In this document: in pieces, positions 18,487 through 26,070 of the stretch | Layout: every line of letters starts with the position of its first letter | How positions within the stretch are numbered: the first letter of the stretch is position 1 | DNA from: an uncultured bacterium | GTDB taxonomy: Bacteria; Desulfobacterota; Binatia; UBA1149; CAITLU01 | DNA: 64,000 nt | Assembly: GCA_903893315.1 (NCBI GenBank) | Contig: CAITLU010000012.1 | Coordinates: forward strand, 62,001 to 126,000 | Direction of reading: 5' to 3' | Notes under the pieces: model-generated | Databases searched by the model: none | What the model was told of the DNA's origin: nothing | What the model saw: only the letters and a program-made list of their open reading frames with translations | Program-made: the position numbers and the translations under genes

Positions 18487-19380
18487 CTATTCCGCGCCTG
18501 CTTTGCCGTAGGTCTCACACGCGGTCTGCGGCAGGCGCTCACGAAAACGCTCTGCGAGTTGTGCCAATTCCTCGTCACTGAGCGGCGATAACGAAGTTTC
18601 CGCCGTTCGCCGAGCGGTAGTGTAGAGTTGCACGAGGCCGATTCGGCAACCCGCCGCGATCAGTTCGGCCAGCCGGTCGAGATAGGCCTCGAACTCGGCG
18701 GCCGGCATCATCTGTCCCTCGACTTTCGCAAGCAGCGACTGGATCACGAGTTCCTGAGTGCGACCAGCGTTCGAGATGTTGTCGAGTACGCGCCGCAGCG
18801 TCACGGAACTGCGGTCGATGAGGCGGAAGTACTCTTCGGTTCCGGCGTCGAGCTTGGCCCAGATCTCGCCTTGGTTCGCCGCCAGTATCTTCATCGCTGC
18901 ACGCACCTTGGAATGGTGAAGCATGGTCGCGTTGGTCAGCACGGCAATCTTGACGCAGGACAGGCCGTGCTTGGCCTTCATTTCCGCTGCGACTGCGACG
19001 GCCGCGTCGAAGTGCGGATACGTCGTCGGCTCCCCGTCGCCGGAGAACGCGATGTCGTTGATCCGCCGCAGCGCCGCCGGCACCTGCGCGAATTGCGGAT
19101 CCTTCCACGCTTCGCCGCTCGCCGCCCACTTGAGCATCCAGTCGAGTTCCGCCCGCACCTGAGTCAGGTCGACGTCCTTGCGCGGCGGTGGGGTCGAGCG
19201 ATCGACCTGGCAATAAACGCAGTCGAAATTGCATACCTTGTCGATGCTGAGGTTGATGCCGATCGAGAGCCCCTTGCTGCGTCGGCTGAGCACCGGGTAG
19301 ACGTACTGGAATCCTCGCCACTGTCGCGGATGATCCGTCACCAGTCGGTGCAGCGGCTGGCCGGTGCTCTCGGTGCTCAT
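18487..19380 (-). CDS. Radical SAM protein, COG0731 type
   Basis: 297 residues from the ATG at 19380; a longer in-frame reading to 19650 lacks family similarity. The cluster motif is CNFDCVYCQ, residues 51-59. Later motifs are DIAFSGDGEPTTYPHF and VLTNATML. This matches the short TYW1-like radical SAM group (no flavodoxin domain), which in archaea makes tricyclic wyosine on tRNA but whose bacterial members are uncharacterised. Substrate unknown. Confidence 0.8.
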   Translation of the reverse strand: MSTESTGQPLHRLVTDHPRQWRGFQYVYPVLSRRSKGLSIGINLSIDKVCNFDCVYCQVDRSTPPPRKDVDLTQVRAELDWMLKWAASGEAWKDPQFAQVPAALRRINDIAFSGDGEPTTYPHFDAAVAVAAEMKAKHGLSCVKIAVLTNATMLHHSKVRAAMKILAANQGEIWAKLDAGTEEYFRLIDRSSVTLRRVLDNISNAGRTQELVIQSLLAKVEGQMMPAAEFEAYLDRLAELIAAGCRIGLVQLYTTARRTAETSLSPLSDEELAQLAERFRERLPQTACETYGKAGAE

Positions 19381-19475
19381 CGAGGCATTATAGGGAGGGC
19401 AGCAGGCAAGAAGAAAGGACTTAGCGCCTGCCTGTGACTCGGGCGTGAGAGTTGCCACCGCGCCGGCGGCGCCGA

Positions 19476-19910
19476 TCAGACGGGTTCGAAGCCGCTCTCG
19501 CCGCCGAGCTTCATCAGTTCGTCGCCGATCGAGGTCCACGGCGTTCGATCGGAGAAGAAAACGTGGAACTCGGGGGCTCGATCGATCGGCTCGTAGAAGT
19601 TGGCGAGCGCCACGTCGATGCGTTCGGGGTGGTGACTCGACTCGTAACACAGGGTGCTGCCGCAGTTACCGCAGAACATTCGCCGGCCGTGGTCTGATGA
19701 TTCGTAGCTGCGCAGCAACTCCGCGCCGGCGGTCACGCGCCACTGCTCGACCGGGACTCCGACCCAGGTGACGTAAGCGGCGCCGTGGGCACGGCGACAC
19801 ATCGTGCAGTGACAGTGGCAACAGAACAGTGTCGGAAAGCCCGCTTTGAACTGCACGCTGCGGCATAGGCACGCGCCGCGTGCGGCGCCGGAAACTGAGT
19901 TGTCGGTCAT
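19476..19910 (-). CDS. GFA (glutathione-dependent formaldehyde-activating) fold protein
   Basis: 144 residues from the ATG at 19910; a GTG 9 nt upstream is possible. Zinc ligands are visible in order: GACLCRSVQF, CCHCHCTMCRRAHG and FCGNCGSTLCY. The fold is named for Gfa, but most members (CENP-V/GFA superfamily) have unknown substrates, often thiol adducts. It starts 21 nt after the AMP ligase and probably ends the marR-acd-GMC-ligase operon. Confidence 0.85.
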   Translation of the reverse strand: MTDNSVSGAARGACLCRSVQFKAGFPTLFCCHCHCTMCRRAHGAAYVTWVGVPVEQWRVTAGAELLRSYESSDHGRRMFCGNCGSTLCYESSHHPERIDVALANFYEPIDRAPEFHVFFSDRTPWTSIGDELMKLGGESGFEPV

Positions 19911-19931
19911 GGCTGTCACGCTACCACGCGG

Positions 19932-21623
19932 TCAGCGACCTGACGATCCGCCGCGCATCTGGCTCTTGACGATCTTGCCGGCGGCGTTGCGAGGCAACGG
20001 TTCGTCAAGGAACTCTACGATGTCGGGGACCTTGTAGGCGGCCAGTCGTGTGGCCACGTGGGCGCGCACTTCATCGGCGCCGAGCTTTGCGCCGGGGCAA
20101 CGGTAGACGATGGCCTTGACGCGCTCGCCCATCTCCTCGTCCGGCACTCCAATGATGGCGGCTTCGTCTATCGCCGGGTGTTCCATCAGACAGTTCTCGA
20201 TCTCGACGCAGTAGACGTTCTCGCCTCCGCGAATGATCATGTCCTTGAGCCGGTCGACCAGCGTGTAGAGCCCCTGGGTATCGCGAAACGCGATGTCGCC
20301 GGTGTGCAGCCAGCCGTCGCGAATCGCTTCGGCGGTGGCTTCGGGCCGATTCCAGTATCCCGGCGTCACCGTCGCGCTTCGCAGCAGCACTTCGCCGAGT
20401 TCGCCGTCGGCTACTTCGCGGCCCGCGGCGTCCACCAGTTTGACGTCGAAGAACGCTACCGGACGTCCGACCGTGGTCGGGTTCTCTTCCAGATCGCGAC
20501 CGCCGGCCAGCATGATGATGCCGTGGGTTTCGGTCATGCCGTAGCCGTTGGTCAGACTCGGAGGGATCTGAAAAACGCGGTGGGCCAGCGCCATCGTTTC
20601 AGGCGCCGTGGGTGCGCCGCCGAAAGAGATGCGCACCAGACTCGACAGGTCGTAATCGCGCAGCGCCGGCGAGTGCACCACGCGGTGCAACATGGTCGGG
20701 ATCGCGCTCCAGGTGCTGACGCGTTCCTTCTCTATCAGTCGCAGGACCTGTTCGGGATCGAAGCGGCCTTCACTCAGGACGACCTTCGCGCCGGCCGCCA
20801 TCGCGGTGCAGACGCCGGTGTGGATGCCGGCTACGTGGAACAGCGGCGCGGTCATCAGCGACGTGGGCCGACTGCCGTCGGTGGGCAGAGGGCTCGGTTC
20901 GCCGAGCAGGGTGGAGACGGTGCCGTGCAGCAGGATTCCCATCACCTGCGTGATCGTGCCCCGGTGCGTGGTTATGCAACCCTTGGGGCGACCGGTTGTC
21001 CCCGAGGTATAGAGGATCACGAAGGCATCGTCCTCGGCGAGCGCTTCGTCCGGCACTTGCTCGCTCTCGCCTGTCAACTCGCTCGCGGCGAGCAATCCCG
21101 GGGGCGGCGCGCCCGCGCCGACGACGAAAACCTTTTCGAGTGACGGAAGCTTGCCGATCAGGCCGCGCACGCGTGTAAGCAGGCGGTCTTCGACTATCAA
21201 CATGCAAGCGCCACAGTCGCGCAGCGCGTATTCGAGTTCTTCCTCGACCCACCAGCCGTTGAGCGCTACCACGACGGCGCCGATCGAGGCGCAGGCGAAC
21301 GCCGTGGCGACGTAGTCGATGCTGTTGTAGGCGAGAATTGCGATGCGGTCGCCGTGGCGCAGGCCATGGCGTTGCAGCCGTTCGGCGCTGCCCCATACCC
21401 GACGCGCGAACTGCGCGTAGGTCAGGCGCTGCTCGCCCTGCACGAGAAATTCAGCGTCGCCGTGCTCGGCGGCGCGCACCACCATCTCGCGCAGTGAGCG
21501 CGGGCGCAGCGCGAAGTTGCGCAGTGGGATGCCGCGCACTTCCGATACGGCGAGCTCGAACGGTGAGCCCGGTCCGGTCAGCTGGGCCAGCGCCTGCTCG
21601 TAAGTCGCGCGATCGATCGTCAT
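19932..21623 (-). CDS. AMP-dependent acyl-CoA synthetase/ligase
   Basis: 563 residues. The AMP-binding P-loop is YTSGTTGRPKG, the A5 motif is NGYGMTET, the A7 motif is GWLHTGDIA, the hinge is YTLVDRLKDMI, and the catalytic-Lys A10 motif is PRNAAGKIVK. It activates a carboxylate as acyl-AMP and passes it to CoA. Family-level resemblance is to medium/long-chain or aromatic acyl-CoA ligases (FadD3/CaiC-like). Encoded 6 nt after the GMC oxidoreductase, so an acid produced by alcohol oxidation is a plausible substrate. Confidence 0.9.
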   Translation of the reverse strand: MTIDRATYEQALAQLTGPGSPFELAVSEVRGIPLRNFALRPRSLREMVVRAAEHGDAEFLVQGEQRLTYAQFARRVWGSAERLQRHGLRHGDRIAILAYNSIDYVATAFACASIGAVVVALNGWWVEEELEYALRDCGACMLIVEDRLLTRVRGLIGKLPSLEKVFVVGAGAPPPGLLAASELTGESEQVPDEALAEDDAFVILYTSGTTGRPKGCITTHRGTITQVMGILLHGTVSTLLGEPSPLPTDGSRPTSLMTAPLFHVAGIHTGVCTAMAAGAKVVLSEGRFDPEQVLRLIEKERVSTWSAIPTMLHRVVHSPALRDYDLSSLVRISFGGAPTAPETMALAHRVFQIPPSLTNGYGMTETHGIIMLAGGRDLEENPTTVGRPVAFFDVKLVDAAGREVADGELGEVLLRSATVTPGYWNRPEATAEAIRDGWLHTGDIAFRDTQGLYTLVDRLKDMIIRGGENVYCVEIENCLMEHPAIDEAAIIGVPDEEMGERVKAIVYRCPGAKLGADEVRAHVATRLAAYKVPDIVEFLDEPLPRNAAGKIVKSQMRGGSSGR

Positions 21624-21629
21624 CGTGTG

Positions 21630-23213
21630 TTACCTCGTTTGCGATGTCTTGGTTGCGTCTGCAGCGATGCGTTCGGCCAGCAGGCTCGCGTTGCGCGCTG
21701 CCAGTGCGTAGATCGACAGACACGGATTGACGCCGAGGCTGGTCGGGAACACCGAGCCGTCGATCACCAGCAGATTCTCTACCTGGTGATGGCGACCGTC
21801 AGCGGCCACCACCGAAGTGTGCGGGTCTCCACCCATCGCGCAGCCGCCGAGTGGATGCGTGGAGTTCAGGAAGACGTTGGGAGTACGTAGCGGCAGCGCC
21901 GCAATTGCGGCGCGAGCCTCGGGCCAGCTGCGGTAGGTCCTGGCGTCGCTGCACGCCGGATGCACGCTCTCGGCTCCGGCCGCGAACTGGCACTCGGCCA
22001 TCGCCAGGTACGAACTGCGCACGCCGTCCCAGATATAGTCGTTGATCGGGTAGTCGAGAACCGCGCTGCCGTCGCTGCGCAGTTTCACCTCGCCGCCCTG
22101 GCTGTCGGGATGGAAGCCGTCGCGGATCTGCGACACCAGGATGTGCAGGTGGCGCAGTCTGCGCGCGAAGGTCGTCATCTCACTGCCCATGCCGCGCCAG
22201 AAATTCATGCTGACGACGGGTTGGGCACCGACCACTTCCATGTTGAAACCGGCGCGGCCGGCCACTCCGTCACGCCAGGTGAACTGGTCGGTGTAGATCG
22301 ACTGCGGCGCGCCGTAGAAGGGATCGATCGCTTCGGGCATGAATGACAACGAGTAGTTGTGGGTCTGCAGGAAGGTGCGCTTGCCGAGGCGCCGGTACGG
22401 ATCAGGCACTCCCGAACGCATCAGCAGCGCGGGGCTGTTGATCGCGCCTCCTGCTACCACCACCGACGGCGCGCGCAGTTGTACGCGCTTCCCGGTGGTT
22501 CGTACTCCGAGTCCGTCCAGCGCCAGGCCTTCGATTCCGACTACGCGATTGGTGTCGAGTTCGAGCCTTTCGGCGCGCACCCGCGTGACCAGCACGCCGC
22601 CGTTTGTCAGTGCGTCGGGGATCGCGGTGCGATCCATGCTTTGCTTGGCTCCGACCGGACAGCCGAGTCCGCAGAAACCGTGACCCGCGCACTCGTGAAC
22701 GTTGCGCTTTATGGCACCGTAGTTCCAACCGAGTGCCTGCGCGCCGCGCGCAAGCAGTTCGTTGTTGCGGTTGTGCTCTTCCCACGGGCTGATGTGCAGC
22801 CTTTCTTCTATTGCCTCGAACCATGGAGCCAGATCGTCGGGGCTGAGTCCCTGCAGGCCGTGGTGCTCGCGCCAGTGGTGCAGCGCGGGCGGCGGCGTGC
22901 GGAAGCTGCTGGTCCAGTTGACCGTCGTCGATCCACCTACCGTGCGGCCTTGAACGACCGACAGCGCGCCGTCGCGCGACGGAATTGCGCCGCCTTCGCG
23001 GTACAGACGTGCCAGGCTCGGCACTTCGCGCAGCGGGAAATCCTCCGGCTTGCGGTACGCGCCTTCCTCGACGAGCAATACGCGCAGTCCCGCTCCGGCC
23101 AGGATTTCCGCGGTGATCGCACCGCCGGCGCCGGTTCCGACGATGGCGACGTCGCCTTCGAGCACCAGGTCGCGCTCGAGTGTGCTGCCGTCGTAGATCT
23201 GATGCGCACTCAC
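21630..23213 (-). CDS. GMC-family flavoprotein oxidoreductase (large subunit)
   Basis: 527 residues from the GTG at 23213, chosen because it overlaps the upstream gene's TGA by 4 nt; an upstream in-frame extension overlaps that gene heavily. The FAD-binding motif is VGTGAGGAITAEILAGAG. The second GMC signature region includes GGSTTVNW. A Cys-rich insertion, CAGHGFCGLGCPVGAKQS, is typical of the gluconate 2-dehydrogenase/long-chain alcohol oxidase branch. The C-terminal HPLGGCAMGG and VNPCLSIYALA carry active-site residues. It oxidises an alcohol, probably passing electrons on via the small subunit encoded just upstream. Confidence 0.9.
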   Translation of the reverse strand: MSAHQIYDGSTLERDLVLEGDVAIVGTGAGGAITAEILAGAGLRVLLVEEGAYRKPEDFPLREVPSLARLYREGGAIPSRDGALSVVQGRTVGGSTTVNWTSSFRTPPPALHHWREHHGLQGLSPDDLAPWFEAIEERLHISPWEEHNRNNELLARGAQALGWNYGAIKRNVHECAGHGFCGLGCPVGAKQSMDRTAIPDALTNGGVLVTRVRAERLELDTNRVVGIEGLALDGLGVRTTGKRVQLRAPSVVVAGGAINSPALLMRSGVPDPYRRLGKRTFLQTHNYSLSFMPEAIDPFYGAPQSIYTDQFTWRDGVAGRAGFNMEVVGAQPVVSMNFWRGMGSEMTTFARRLRHLHILVSQIRDGFHPDSQGGEVKLRSDGSAVLDYPINDYIWDGVRSSYLAMAECQFAAGAESVHPACSDARTYRSWPEARAAIAALPLRTPNVFLNSTHPLGGCAMGGDPHTSVVAADGRHHQVENLLVIDGSVFPTSLGVNPCLSIYALAARNASLLAERIAADATKTSQTR

Positions 23214-23734
23214 AGCGAAGCCTCCGGCCACGGCGGCCGCTCGATCGGAGGACCGGGGTAGCCGAGCTGATCCCAGGCCGCGCGTTGATCGAACCATGCG
23301 ATGATCGTCAGTGAATGCAGCAGCGCGAAGAAGCGGCGCAGCACCGCGATGCGGCTGACTTGCGCGGAACGCAGGAACGCTTCGATGCGGGCCGGTTCGG
23401 CGCTGCGCCAGCGTTTCCAGGTTCCAAGCAGCAGCACGCGCGCAGGTAATGACGCGAGCAGGCCGAACACCAGTTGCACCTGCTTCTGCAGAGGCAGGGA
23501 AAAATTCGCCAGGTAGTCGTCGATGGTTGTCATTCCCTCGTCGAGTGCCGCGACCCGGGCCGCGCGGTCGGCCGGCAGCAACGAGCCGAGCACCACCGGC
23601 GTGACGGCGCGCAGGATTTCTTCGCCATGGCGCGACAGCGCAACGCGCGCAGGTGCCGCGCCCGGCGTCTGCGGCTGCGAGTGCCGCGAGCGCGAAGGCG
23701 AACTTGCTGGTGGCGCCGCTGTCACGTCGCTCAC
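23210..23734 (-). CDS. Small partner subunit of GMC oxidoreductase (gluconate dehydrogenase subunit 3-like)
   Basis: 174 residues. After a Ser/Pro-rich start, residues 35-170 are helical (LSRHGEEILRAVTPVVLG and FLRSAQVSRIAVLRRFFALL). Small helical proteins like this commonly precede GMC dehydrogenases as a second subunit. No twin-arginine or cleavable signal is apparent. Start overlaps the acyl-CoA dehydrogenase stop and its stop overlaps the GMC start, so the three are translationally coupled. Assignment rests on context and general resemblance. Confidence 0.65.
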   Translation of the reverse strand: MSDVTAAPPASSPSRSRHSQPQTPGAAPARVALSRHGEEILRAVTPVVLGSLLPADRAARVAALDEGMTTIDDYLANFSLPLQKQVQLVFGLLASLPARVLLLGTWKRWRSAEPARIEAFLRSAQVSRIAVLRRFFALLHSLTIIAWFDQRAAWDQLGYPGPPIERPPWPEASL

Positions 23735-24891
23735 TTGCGCTGGTCGAAAGTACGCCCGAACACGGTAGCGGCGATCAGGATTTTCTGGATCTGCAAGGTC
23801 CCGCCGGCCAGCGGCCAGCCGCGGCTGTCACGCAGCATCCGTTCGATCGGGAAGTCGGTCGTGTAGCCGTAGCCGCCGAGCACCTCCATCGCCATGTCTG
23901 TCACTGCCTTGGCGGTTTCGTTCGCGAAGACTTTCGCCATCGAGGTCTCGCGGATCGACGGAAAGCCGCTCTGCGAGCCGACGGCGGCGCGGTAAACCAG
24001 CAGGCGTGCCGCATCGACGCGGGTTGCCATGTCGGCGATCAGCATCTGGATAGCCTGCCGTTCGGCGATCGGCTTGCCGAAAGTCTTGCGTTCCATCGCA
24101 TACGCGGCGGCGACTTCGAGCGCACCGGAGGCGATGCCGAGCGCCATCGTGGCGTTGCCGCAGCGTTCGATGTCGAAGCACTGCATCAGCGAACCGAAAC
24201 CGCCGGCGGCAACGATCAGATTCTCGTCGGGAACCACACAGCCGTCGAAGATCAGGTCGCAGCCGGGAAAGCCGCGCATTCCCATGAACTGTTCCTGCTT
24301 GCCGAAGGAAAGGCCGGGTGTGTCTTTTTCGATCAGCAAGGCGCCGATGCCTCTGGCCCCGGCTTTCTCGTCGAAGCGGCAGTAGACCATGTAGGCTTCG
24401 CTGTGACCGCCGCCGGTACAGAAAACCTTGCGGCCGTCGACGCGCCAGCCGCCCGCGACCTTGGTGGCGCGGGTACGCAGATCTGTCAGCGCGCTGCCGG
24501 CTTCGGCCTCGGTCATGCCGACGCTGATCTGCATTTCGCCGCGGCACACGCGCGGAATGTAGCGTTGTTTCTGCTCGGGGGTGCCGAAGAACTCGATGAC
24601 GCGAACCGGGCCGACGTTGCTTTCGAACACAGCGGCCGCACACAGCGGCGAGATGCGCGCGAGTTGTTCGATGGCCACGATCGCGGTCAGCAGGTCCTGG
24701 CCTCCGCCGCCGTACTGGGGCGGCAGGCACATGCCGACGAGTCCCATTTCGATCATCTGCCGGATCACGCGGTCGTCGGGAACGCGCGCTTCACGGTCCC
24801 ACAGGGCCGCGAGCGGTTTGCACTCGCGGTCCGCAAAATCCCGCACCGTCTGTTGCAGCAGCCGCTGTTCTTCGCTGAGTTGGAAATCCAT
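23731..24891 (-). CDS. Acyl-CoA dehydrogenase
   Basis: 386 residues from the ATG at 24891 (MDFQLSEEQRLLQQTVRDF). Conserved parts: ISVGMTEAEAGSAL, the FAD/substrate segment and ERKTFGKPIAERQAIQ, then VLGGYGYTTDFPIERMLRDSR. The usual catalytic Glu of the YEGT motif is replaced: the segment reads PLAGGTLQIQ. The GGT variant is widespread in acyl-CoA dehydrogenases that use a base elsewhere or act on unusual acyl chains. Introduces an alpha-beta double bond using FAD. Coupled by a 4-nt overlap to the next gene and preceded by marR. Confidence 0.92.
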   Translation of the reverse strand: MDFQLSEEQRLLQQTVRDFADRECKPLAALWDREARVPDDRVIRQMIEMGLVGMCLPPQYGGGGQDLLTAIVAIEQLARISPLCAAAVFESNVGPVRVIEFFGTPEQKQRYIPRVCRGEMQISVGMTEAEAGSALTDLRTRATKVAGGWRVDGRKVFCTGGGHSEAYMVYCRFDEKAGARGIGALLIEKDTPGLSFGKQEQFMGMRGFPGCDLIFDGCVVPDENLIVAAGGFGSLMQCFDIERCGNATMALGIASGALEVAAAYAMERKTFGKPIAERQAIQMLIADMATRVDAARLLVYRAAVGSQSGFPSIRETSMAKVFANETAKAVTDMAMEVLGGYGYTTDFPIERMLRDSRGWPLAGGTLQIQKILIAATVFGRTFDQRK

Positions 24892-24916
24892 CGAAGGCCT
24901 CCGTCGCGATATCGGG

Positions 24917-25357
24917 TTACGCCGCTGCAGAAGTGCTGCGGCCGAGATGGGCAAGGGCGTCCAGTACCAGGCTCTTGGTGTCGTCGCCGAGTTCAGACAG
25001 GGTTTCGTCGACCAGGGCGCGGTAGAAATCGACTTCGCGCCGGTAGGCGGTTTCACCCTTGCGGGTCAGGCGCAGCATCGTGGCTCGCCGATCGCTGGGA
25101 TGGGACTCCCGGCGCAGAAATCCCTGTTCTTCGAGACGGTCGACCAATCCGGTCATCGTCGACGGAGTGAATCCCAGTTGCTGGCCGATAGCCGCGATCG
25201 GGCGGCCGTTGTCCTGCCCGAGCGACTGTATGACCAGACGTTGGCGCACGTTCAGTCCCAGCGTCGGCCTTTCGGCGTTACCGGCGGTGACGCGGTGAAT
25301 GAGGCCCATGATGGCCTTGCCGTGGTGATCGTCGGCTCGTTTGTTTCGGCTCTTCAT
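24917..25357 (-). CDS. MarR-family transcriptional regulator
   Basis: 146 residues from the ATG at 25357. The winged helix includes IAAIGQQLGFTPSTMTGLVD (recognition helix) and the wing RRESHPSDRRATMLRLTRKG, whose DxR is diagnostic. MarR proteins are usually autoregulatory and released by phenolic or acyl ligands. It is the first gene of the minus-strand catabolic cluster and is divergent from the selenoprotein gene; a dyad lies in the shared 167-nt region, so it may control both directions. Confidence 0.9.
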   Translation of the reverse strand: MKSRNKRADDHHGKAIMGLIHRVTAGNAERPTLGLNVRQRLVIQSLGQDNGRPIAAIGQQLGFTPSTMTGLVDRLEEQGFLRRESHPSDRRATMLRLTRKGETAYRREVDFYRALVDETLSELGDDTKSLVLDALAHLGRSTSAAA

Positions 25358-25465
25358 TTCGTTCGGTATCCGCGCGTCGGCATTCGAGCGCCGGTTCGTC
25401 CTTCGACGCCGGTGTTTCACCGCGCGACGCCGGGCCGAGCCGCATCCCGTTTCGCGCTGATATTC

Positions 25466-25498
25466 GGAATTGAGATAGTTTGCAATCCGTAGTAATTG
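25466..25498 (+). promoter_or_regulatory. Candidate promoter and MarR-type dyad upstream of the UGSC gene
   Basis: A sigma-70-like pair, TTGAGA (25470-25475) and TAATTG (25493-25498), has 17-nt spacing, and lies 27 nt before the ATG. An imperfect inverted repeat, GGAATTG (25466-25472) with CAATCC (25483-25488), overlaps the -35 and spacer. The stretch is AT-rich compared with its surroundings. Operator function for the adjacent MarR is inferred. Confidence 0.45.
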
Positions 25499-25524
25499 CC
25501 GGGCGTCGTGACGGAGGAAACCAA

Positions 25525-26070
25525 ATGAGCCACATTGTCGTGATGAATCCGATCAGCAGCCCGCCTCCTCCGGAGGCACTCGGCGGGCGTCTGGACAGTC
25601 TCGCCGGCGCGACCGTGGGCTTCTTCAGCAACAACAAGCCCAATGCCGACGTCCTGCTGAAAGAGACCGCCGCCGCCCTGCAACGGCGCTTCGCGATCAA
25701 ACCGCTGTTTTTCACCAAGGAAGTTCCGTCTCTGGAGGCCGAGCACGACATGCTGCAAGCGTGCGCCGAGAGTTGCCGGGCGGTGGTGCTCGCGGTTTAC
25801 GATTGAGGATCGTGTACGTCGTGGAGTGTCCACGACCAGATCGAATTGGCGCGCGGAGGATGCGCAGTAGTCGGGCTTGTGACTGACGAATTCGTCGGCT
25901 TCGCGCGCGAACTGCTGGGGCAGCGCAACGCCGGTTCGTTGCCGCTGGCGGTGGTGGAGCATCCGGTCGGCGGCATCCGGTCACAACAGGCGGCGGCGCG
26001 GGTTACCGACGAGGTGATCTCGGCGGTGGTTGCGGCCTTGCAGGACCAGCAGCAGGAGAATGAATCGTGA
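25525..26070 (+). CDS. UGSC-family selenoprotein (Sec at codon 94, in-frame TGA 25804-25806)
   Basis: Reading the TGA at 25804 as selenocysteine gives 181 residues from the ATG at 25525 (GGAGG 8 nt upstream). The N-terminal part (MSHIVVMNPISSPPPPEA, then ATVGFFSNNKPNAD) and the core VVLAVYD-U-G-S-C-TSWSVHD are the pattern of the UGSC family, named for this Sec-containing motif (Cys in some homologues). After the TGA the frame stays open for 87 codons, with LVTDEFVGFARELL and PLAVVEHPVGGI as expected, and ends at 26068-26070, overlapping the next start. A thioredoxin-like redox role around U94/C97 is inferred; function is unknown. Standard gene callers would cut it at residue 93 or split it in two. 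Confidence 0.88.
25804..25836 (+). promoter_or_regulatory. Candidate bacterial SECIS element following the Sec TGA
   Basis: Downstream of the TGA (25804-25806) is a perfect hairpin: GTCGTGGA (25818-25825), loop GTG (25826-25828), TCCACGAC (25829-25836). The 8-bp stem, the 3-nt loop beginning with G, and the 19-nt distance from TGA to loop all fall within the commonly used bacterial SECIS model, as I recall it (loop 16-37 nt after UGA, 3-14 nt long, G in its first two positions). It would recruit SelB with Sec-tRNA. It also encodes the TSWSVHD segment. Confidence 0.75.

Noticed and set aside
18276-18578. A 100-residue minus-strand frame as the missing toxin of the XRE gene
   Set aside because: No HigB/RelE features; overlaps the end of the radical SAM gene and looks like chance coding.
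19381-19650. Longer start for the radical SAM protein
   Set aside because: The N-terminal extension is Arg/Ser-rich, antisense to the GFA gene and lacks family similarity; the ATG at 19380 fits homologues.
25804-25806. TGA taken as a true stop, or the gene as a nonsense-mutated pseudogene
   Set aside because: The codon sits exactly at the family Sec position, is followed by Gly-Ser-Cys, leaves an open frame of 87 codons that overlaps the next start, and is followed by a SECIS-like hairpin.
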